NCBI GenBank assembly: GCA_903829855.1 | Contig: CAIKRN010000237.1 | Location: 1-6,121, forward strand | DNA: 6,121 bases | Source of the DNA: an uncultured Opitutia bacterium | GTDB taxonomy: Bacteria > Verrucomicrobiota > Verrucomicrobiia > Opitutales > UBA953 | Reading direction: 5' to 3' | In this document: piece by piece, positions 1 to 3,755 of the stretch | Position numbering within the stretch: the first letter of the stretch is position 1 | Layout of the letters: each line of letters opens with the position of its first letter | Program-made: the position numbers and the translations under genes | The notes under the pieces: generated by a model | Told to the model about the DNA's origin: nothing | Database searches by the model: none | The model's input: only the letters and a program-made list of their open reading frames with translations

Positions 1-28
1 CGCCCCCCAGGTTTAATTTTTCACCCTC

Positions 29-820
29 ATGGCTTTCTTCGATCTCACCGGCAAGGTCGCCTTCATTACCGGCACCAGTCGCGGCCTCGGTCAATACTTC
101 GCCCGCGCGCTTGCGCAGGCCGGGGCCGACATCGCGATGTCCAGCCGCGACGCGTCCAAGCTCGCCCCGTTTCGCAAGGAAATCGAGGCCCTCGGGCGGC
201 GCACCTGCGGCGTTGATCTCGACGTCCGTGACCACGACAGCATTAAGGCCGCAGTGGCTTCGGTGGAAAAACAGATGGGTCGCATCGATATCTTGGTCAA
301 CAACGCCGGCTGTAATGCACGCAAGCCTGCGCTCGAAGTCACGTGGGAGGATTGGAACATGGTCCTCGATACGAATCTCCGCGGCACCTTCTTCACCTCC
401 CAGGCCGTCGCCCCCGGCATGATCGGCCGCGGCTACGGTCGCATTGTTAATATTGGTTCCGTGACCTGTGTCGCGGGTTACGCTGGCCTCGCCCCTTATG
501 GCGCCAGCCGCGGTGGCGTGAAACAGCTCACCATGAGCCTCGCCGATGACTGGGGTCGCCATGGCGTCACGGTCAACTGCCTCGCGCCTGGCTGGTTTAA
601 GACCTCCCAGAACGCTGTCCTTTACGAGAACCGCGAGTGGGTTGAATACCTTTGCGATCGCATTCCTTTGAAGCGTCCCGGCGCCCCTGATGACCTCGCC
701 GGCCCGGTGGTCTTTTTGGCTTCGGAAGAGAGCCGCTACGTGACCGGCCAGACCTTGTTGGTTGACGGGGGCATCAGCACGGGTGCTACTCGTGCCACGG
801 TCGCCCCACCGAAGCCCTAA
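29..820 (+). CDS. SDR-family oxidoreductase, gluconate 5-dehydrogenase-like
   Basis: This is a classical short-chain dehydrogenase/reductase of 263 residues, the usual length. Visible motifs are the cofactor loop TGTSRGLG (14-21), the adenine-pocket D65-V66, NNAG (91-94), the structural Asn N116, the catalytic Ser S144 and Tyr Y157, the PG motif (187-188) and a C-terminal VDGG (245-248). R18 in the glycine loop and R40 after the second strand suggest NADP(H) preference. The usual catalytic Lys of YxxxK is Arg here (YGASR, 157-161). APGWFKT (186-192) and the C-terminal third resemble E. coli IdnO, so oxidoreduction between a hexonate and its 5-keto form is the best guess. The GntP permease 9 bp downstream supports this. 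The exact substrate is not proven, and other sugar or 3-oxoacyl SDRs remain possible. The start has no Shine-Dalgarno sequence, but the protein begins in register with the family. The enzyme is cytoplasmic. Confidence 0.95.
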   Translation: MAFFDLTGKVAFITGTSRGLGQYFARALAQAGADIAMSSRDASKLAPFRKEIEALGRRTCGVDLDVRDHDSIKAAVASVEKQMGRIDILVNNAGCNARKPALEVTWEDWNMVLDTNLRGTFFTSQAVAPGMIGRGYGRIVNIGSVTCVAGYAGLAPYGASRGGVKQLTMSLADDWGRHGVTVNCLAPGWFKTSQNAVLYENREWVEYLCDRIPLKRPGAPDDLAGPVVFLASEESRYVTGQTLLVDGGISTGATRATVAPPKP

Positions 821-829
821 TTCTCCGCC

Positions 830-2167
830 ATGATCTTCGCCCTGCTCGCCATCGCCGTCCTGGTCCTGTTGGTGACCTGGCTGAAGCTCAACCCGTTCAT
901 CGCTTTATTGATGAGCTCCCTCGCGCTCGGCGCGATGGTCGTGGCCACGCAGGGGGTGCTCACGATGGCCGATGTGCTCAAGGCTTTCCAGACTGGGTTT
1001 GGTAATACCTTAGCCAGCACCGGTTCAATTATCGTGCTCGGGGTTGTCTTCGGGAAACTTCTCGCGGAATCAGGCGGGGCCGGCGTGCTCGCCAAGCAGT
1101 TTATCGGAGCGCTCGGACCAGAGCGCATCGGCCTCTGCATTATTCTGTTGGCGTTGTGCGTGGGTATGACGACCTGGTTTGCCGTCGGCTTGTTGCTCAT
1201 CCTGCCGATCGTCATCACGCTCGCCAAAGAAACCGGCCAGCCGTTCCTGCGTCTCGTCCTGCCGTTGTTGTCGTTCCTCTCCGTCATGCACGGCCTGATG
1301 CCTCCGCATCCTGGGCCCGTCATTGCGATTGATGCCCTGCATGCAAATATGGGTAAGGTGATTCTGTGGGCCCTCGTGCTGGGTATTCCCGTCGCCGCCA
1401 TCGCCGGACCGTTCTTCGCTAAGTTGGCGGTGAAGCGCGTCGATGTGGCCACGCCCGAATTCACGCCCTCCGTCTCCGCTGGGCAGACCTTGCCGTCTTT
1501 TGGGCTGACGATTTTCACCGTGCTTTTGCCCGTGATGCTCTTGCTGACCGGCACATTGGTGGAACTCTTGAAAGCCAAGGAGACGACCTGGGGTCAGGTG
1601 GGCACCTTCGTTGGCAACCCCGTGATTGCCCTGCTTTTATCGGTGCTTTTCGCCATGTGGGCCTTCGGTAAGCGTTGCGGACGTTCGGCCGCTGAGCTTC
1701 TGAAATTCTCCGAGCAGAGCGTCTCGGGTATTGGCATGACGCTGATCCTCGTCGGTGCCGGTGGCGGCTTCGCCTTGGTGATGCGTACGGCGGGCGTGGA
1801 CAAGCAGCTCGCTGAACTCGCCGCCAGTGCGGGCTTACCGCTGCTCCTTTACGGTTGGCTGGTCTCAGCTTTTATCCGCGTCGCCACGGGTTCTGCCACG
1901 GTGGCGATCACCGTGGCTTCAGGCTTCATTGCTCCCGTACTCGCCGCCCATCCAGGCACCAGTCCGGAGCTCATGGTGATCTCGATTGGTTGCGGGTCGC
2001 TCTTCCTTTCGCACCTCAACGACAGCGGTTTCTGGATGGTGAAGGAGTGCCTCGGCCTCACCGTGGGACAGACCCTGCGCACCTGGACGATCACCGAGAC
2101 CCTCATCGGCATCTCTGGCCTCGGCATGGCGATGTTGGCCGAGCAGGTGTTGAAGTTTTTTAACTAG
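830..2167 (+). CDS. GntP-family gluconate/sugar-acid permease
   Basis: This is a full-length (445-residue) inner-membrane transporter of the GntP family, which includes E. coli GntT, GntU, GntP, IdnT and DsdX. These proteins import gluconate or related organic acids by proton symport. The chain is almost entirely hydrophobic, with roughly 12-14 membrane segments. Family signatures are clear: HGLMPPHPGP (154-163), PSFG at 222-225, GNPVIALL (262-269), GAGGGF (309-314), GVDK (322-325), GSATVAI (354-360), SPELMVI (378-384) and SHLNDSGFW (394-402). The last differs from the E. coli form in having Ser for Pro after the Asp. The gene starts 9 bp after the SDR stop, so the two are very probably co-transcribed and co-translated. 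The ATG lacks a Shine-Dalgarno sequence and sits behind a pyrimidine-rich stretch. Family membership is certain. The substrate (gluconate, idonate, ketogluconate or another hydroxy acid) is inferred from the neighbour only. Confidence 0.97.
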   Translation: MIFALLAIAVLVLLVTWLKLNPFIALLMSSLALGAMVVATQGVLTMADVLKAFQTGFGNTLASTGSIIVLGVVFGKLLAESGGAGVLAKQFIGALGPERIGLCIILLALCVGMTTWFAVGLLLILPIVITLAKETGQPFLRLVLPLLSFLSVMHGLMPPHPGPVIAIDALHANMGKVILWALVLGIPVAAIAGPFFAKLAVKRVDVATPEFTPSVSAGQTLPSFGLTIFTVLLPVMLLLTGTLVELLKAKETTWGQVGTFVGNPVIALLLSVLFAMWAFGKRCGRSAAELLKFSEQSVSGIGMTLILVGAGGGFALVMRTAGVDKQLAELAASAGLPLLLYGWLVSAFIRVATGSATVAITVASGFIAPVLAAHPGTSPELMVISIGCGSLFLSHLNDSGFWMVKECLGLTVGQTLRTWTITETLIGISGLGMAMLAEQVLKFFN

Positions 2168-2194
2168 GGACAGGGACAGGGACCGGGGTAGGGG
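2167..2194 (+). other. Five G-runs at the permease stop codon (G-quadruplex motif)
   Basis: Five runs of three or four G lie at 2167-2169, 2173-2175, 2179-2181, 2185-2188 and 2191-2194, separated by 3, 3, 3 and 2 bases. The first G is the last base of the permease TAG codon. The pattern meets the standard definition of an intramolecular G-quadruplex motif on the coding strand, so it would also be present in the mRNA. The first part is a short GGGACA repeat. Folding and function, such as 3'-end stability or polymerase pausing, are inference. Confidence 0.6.
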
Positions 2195-2260
2195 TGATGG
2201 CTGAGTCGAGTGCAGATGACGGAGGACTGAGAGTTCTGCTCCCACGATGTCTTGAGGTAG

Positions 2261-2282
2261 GGCGGGTTGTCCCCAACCCGCC
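2261..2282. repeat. REP-like palindrome A, left copy
   Basis: This is a perfect hairpin with a 9-bp stem (GGCGGGTTG paired with CAACCCGCC) and a TCCC loop. The same element occurs inverted at 3307-3328. No U-tract follows, so it is not a typical intrinsic terminator, although as the first strong hairpin after the permease gene it could stabilise or end that transcript. Confidence 0.88.
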
Positions 2283-2337
2283 GTTGACCCGATTGAGAAT
2301 AGAAACTCTCACGAAGTGCGTAGCTCTCTCGGCGAAC

Positions 2338-2359
2338 GGACGGCTGAGGACAGCCGTCC
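2338..2359. repeat. REP-like palindrome B, left copy
   Basis: This is a perfect hairpin with a 9-bp stem (GGACGGCTG paired with CAGCCGTCC) and an AGGA loop. It is inverted at 3196-3217. Its stem sequence differs from palindrome A, but the architecture (9-bp stem, 4-base purine- or pyrimidine-rich loop, next to TAGGG or CCCTA) is the same, so A and B look like two members of one REP-like class. Confidence 0.88.
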
Positions 2360-2456
2360 CTACCTTCGAGACGGGTGGGGCCTGGGTTTTCTTATCGATT
2401 CAGACCTCGATGCAGTCCTCAATTCAGCCATCGATGCGGAGCTCAATTTTATCCCA

Positions 2457-3119
2457 ATGAAATCAATCATTCTCATGATACTCGGTTGCCTTGGGGTTAC
2501 CGACGGCTTCACCGCCGAGCCTCTCCGCATCATGGCTGCAGGAGATTCCATCACGGCGGGTGGCAAGACTTTCGTGACCTATCGGCTGCCGCTCGAACTC
2601 AAACTACGCACTGCTGGTTTTAAATTTGAATTCGTCGGCTCACAGCAATCCGAAGGCCCGACCGGCCCGCTGCTGCACGAAGGCTATGGAGGCAAGACCG
2701 CGGAGGATCTCGTCAAGATTCTCGGATCGAAATTCAAGCAGGCGAAACCCGATATTCTCCTCCTGCACTGCGGGCATAATCACTCCGCCGAGGAGAAACC
2801 CGTTGCTGGCATCATCATTGCCGAGCGCGCGATCATTGAAGCCGCACGGAAACAAAACCCGCACATCGTCGTGCTGCTCGCGATGGTCATTCCGAGCGGT
2901 AAGCTGCCGAAGTATAGCTACATCCCCGAACTCAATCAGGCGGAGGTCTTACTTGTGCGGGAGCTCCATCGCCCTGACGCCCCTGTGATGCTGGTCGACC
3001 AGTACACCGGCTTTGATCCGCAGAAGGACACCATCATGGATAAGGTCCATCCGACCGCCCAGGGCGCGGAAAAAATTGCGCTTAAGTGGTTCGCCGCCTT
3101 GAGGCCTTTCTTTCGCTAA
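2457..3119 (+). CDS. Secreted SGNH/GDSL esterase, carbohydrate acetylesterase-like
   Basis: This 220-residue SGNH hydrolase has block I GDS with nucleophile S31, a block II-type Gly in HEGYGGK (74-80), block III Asn N108 in CGHNHS, and block V D195-x-x-H198 in DKVHPT. All four catalytic blocks are present. The TYRLPLELKLRTAG and FEFVGS segments followed by HEG resemble CE3-like acetylesterases that remove O-acetyl groups from plant polysaccharides. The substrate is inference. I chose the ATG at 2457 because it gives a signal peptide (K2, hydrophobic core 4-13, cleavage near A20) just before block I. The frame stays open upstream to a GTG at 2316, but that part translates the inverted-repeat arm and is probably not coding. 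C11 sits in an ILGC lipobox-like context but very early for a lipoprotein. The gene stands alone between inverted-repeat arms, 289 bp after the permease. Confidence 0.92.
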   Translation: MKSIILMILGCLGVTDGFTAEPLRIMAAGDSITAGGKTFVTYRLPLELKLRTAGFKFEFVGSQQSEGPTGPLLHEGYGGKTAEDLVKILGSKFKQAKPDILLLHCGHNHSAEEKPVAGIIIAERAIIEAARKQNPHIVVLLAMVIPSGKLPKYSYIPELNQAEVLLVRELHRPDAPVMLVDQYTGFDPQKDTIMDKVHPTAQGAEKIALKWFAALRPFFR

Positions 3120-3141
3120 GCGGGCGGTAGTCGATTTAAGC

Positions 3142-3175
3142 GACAGGGGCCAGGGATCGAAACCTGTCACTGGCC
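3142..3175 (+). terminator. Overlapping hairpins after the esterase gene, possible terminator
   Basis: Two 6-bp stems interleave, 22 bases after the esterase stop. GACAGG (3142-3147) pairs with CCTGTC (3163-3168). GGCCAG (3148-3153) pairs with CTGGCC (3170-3175). The stems are adjacent and crossed, so they are mutually exclusive hairpins or a tight pseudoknot. There is no U-tract, so a role as an intrinsic terminator is weakly supported. Confidence 0.35.
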
Positions 3176-3195
3176 GTGCCTCTGTCTCCAGGTAG

Positions 3196-3217
3196 GGACG
3201 GCTGTCCTCAGCCGTCC
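3196..3217. repeat. REP-like palindrome B, right copy
   Basis: This is a perfect 9-bp stem (GGACGGCTG with CAGCCGTCC) around a TCCT loop, the exact reverse complement of the left copy at 2338-2359. It lies 76 bases after the esterase stop codon and could protect or end that transcript. Confidence 0.88.
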
Positions 3218-3248
3218 GTTTGCCGAGAGACGTGCGCACCCCCTGGGA

Positions 3249-3307
3249 GATTCTATCCTCGATCGGGTCAACGTTCGTCGCCGATTCTATTTTCGATCGG
3301 GTCAACG
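3249..3307. repeat. 34-bp tandem duplication inside the right arm
   Basis: A 25-bp sequence beginning GATTCTAT and ending GGGTCAACG occurs at 3249-3273 and again at 3283-3307, a period of 34 bp. The copies differ only at two adjacent positions (CC versus TT). The left arm has a single copy, so the right arm either gained one or the left arm lost one. The outer copy is the one fused to palindrome A. Confidence 0.85.
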
Positions 3308-3328
3308 GCGGGTTGGGGACAACCCGCC
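3307..3328. repeat. REP-like palindrome A, right copy
   Basis: This is a perfect 9-bp stem (GGCGGGTTG with CAACCCGCC) around a GGGA loop, the exact reverse complement of 2261-2282. The sequence just after it (CCGCCCTACC, 3324-3333) repeats at 3347-3356, followed by a similar CAAG-CAT tail. This suggests the end of a further unit abutting this arm. Confidence 0.88.
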
Positions 3329-3414
3329 CTACCTCAAGACATCAATCCGCCCTACCCAAGGCATTACGCTCAAAGGAAAACCAGAGACCGGAAAATTAGT
3401 TAGGGGCTGAGGGT

Positions 3415-3432
3415 GGGGCGCGACTGCGTCCC
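3415..3432. repeat. Short GC-rich hairpin in the intergenic region
   Basis: GGGGCGC (3415-3421) pairs with GCGTCCC (3426-3432), including one G-T pair, around a GACT loop. In size it resembles palindromes A and B, but its sequence differs and it has no second copy in the window. It could be a third REP-like element or part of a terminator. Confidence 0.4.
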
Positions 3433-3526
3433 GCCCAGCGGCAGTTGACGGGACTAAGGCGATCCGGAGGCTATTTGTAAAAATATTTCAAAAATCCATT
3501 TTCTAAGATTACGACCGAGGTCGGGC

Positions 3527-3554
3527 GTTATTCGAAATAATTCAATCATATAAT
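3527..3554 (+). promoter_or_regulatory. Candidate promoter for the PATR gene
   Basis: A perfect TATAAT lies at 3549-3554 in the AT-rich tract, with only a weak -35 candidate (GTTATT, 3527-3532) 16 bases upstream. The small palindrome TTATT-CGA-AATAA (3528-3540) overlaps the -35 position and could be an operator. Use of this promoter would give a leader of about 195 bases before the ATG at 3756. This is a sequence match only, and in an AT-rich stretch it could arise by chance. Confidence 0.3.
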
Positions 3555-3640
3555 TGCTTTTAAACACTTAATCAGTCATTTAGACGCAGATTCACCGACG
3601 ACGGGTTCCCGAATGTCATAACCGCGGTAGAACCCCTTGA

Positions 3641-3729
3641 TTGGCGTTTTTCGCACCGAAAGCGGTTGGCAATCCCCTCTGAAACGGTAAATTTAAGGAT
3701 GCCCCTAGCACTGGTCTTGGCGTTTTTCG
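3641..3729 (+). repeat. 13-bp direct repeat upstream of the PATR gene
   Basis: TTGGCGTTTTTCG occurs at 3641-3653 and again, identical, at 3717-3729, 76 bp apart and ending 26 bp before the PATR start codon. A perfect 13-base match inside a short leader suggests a repeated protein- or RNA-binding site, but its function is unknown. Confidence 0.5.
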
Positions 3730-3755
3730 TCAGGCCGACCTTTTACCCACTTTTC

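Larger units (their letters stand above)
2246..2365 (+). repeat. Left arm of long inverted repeat flanking the esterase gene
   Basis: This 120-bp block recurs in reverse complement at 3190-3343. The outer 48 bp (2246-2293) match 3296-3343 perfectly. The inner 41 bp (2325-2365) match 3190-3230 with one mismatch (A/G near 2333). The 31-bp middle section matches at 21 positions. Overall about 109 of 120 positions agree once a 34-bp duplication in the right arm is set aside. The arm holds two short perfect palindromes, at 2261-2282 and 2338-2359. It resembles paired REP-like elements rather than the end of a classical insertion sequence, and no transposase is present. Confidence 0.93.
3190..3343 (-). 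repeat. Right arm of long inverted repeat flanking the esterase gene
   Basis: This is the reverse-complement partner of 2246-2365. It is 154 bp long, exactly 34 bp more than the left arm, and the excess is an internal tandem duplication. Palindrome B (3196-3217) lies inside and palindrome A (3307-3328) outside, mirroring the left arm. The two arms enclose 824 bp containing only the esterase gene and its short leader and trailer. I see no target-site duplication outside the arms: the flanks end CTCCCAC on the left and begin AATCCGCC on the right. Confidence 0.93.
3344..3755. other. Long intergenic region before the PATR gene
   Basis: I find no credible gene in these 412 bases. The first part holds a partial repeat-unit tail (3347-3364) and a GC-rich hairpin (3415-3432). 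From about 3471 the composition changes to strongly AT-rich (runs of A and T to about 3590), unlike the GC-rich genes around it. This is the natural place for the PATR promoter. A 13-bp direct repeat follows at 3641 and 3717. The region may encode a long 5' leader, but no known riboswitch is recognised. Confidence 0.6.

Noticed and set aside
2..16. Possible tail of an upstream gene (A-P-Q-V then TAA at 14-16)
   Set aside because: Four codons are too few to support a gene call. A TAA 12 bp before the SDR start would fit an operon, but could be chance.
817..1578. 253-codon open frame on the - strand opposite the permease
   Set aside because: It lies wholly opposite a clear GntP gene, shows no recognisable domain, and is a typical shadow frame in GC-rich DNA.
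2194..2460. 88-codon + strand frame between permease and esterase
   Set aside because: It runs through the inverted-repeat arm and a low-complexity serine stretch, overlaps the esterase start, and has no start signal or domain.
2246..3343. Classical insertion sequence or composite transposon
   Set aside because: There is no transposase frame between the arms and no target-site duplication is visible. The arms contain REP-like hairpins rather than IS ends.
3176..3403. 75-codon + strand frame across the right arm
   Set aside because: It is made of translated palindromes and linker, and is better explained by the repeats.
3445..3476. TTGACG followed by CTATTT as a promoter
   Set aside because: The spacing is about 20 bases and the -10 match is poor. 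The TATAAT further downstream is a better, though still weak, candidate.
3699..3701. Alternative in-frame ATG for the PATR gene
   Set aside because: AAGG directly abuts this ATG with no spacing. The added 19 residues put a second hydrophobic stretch before a good signal peptide, so 3756 is preferred, without certainty.
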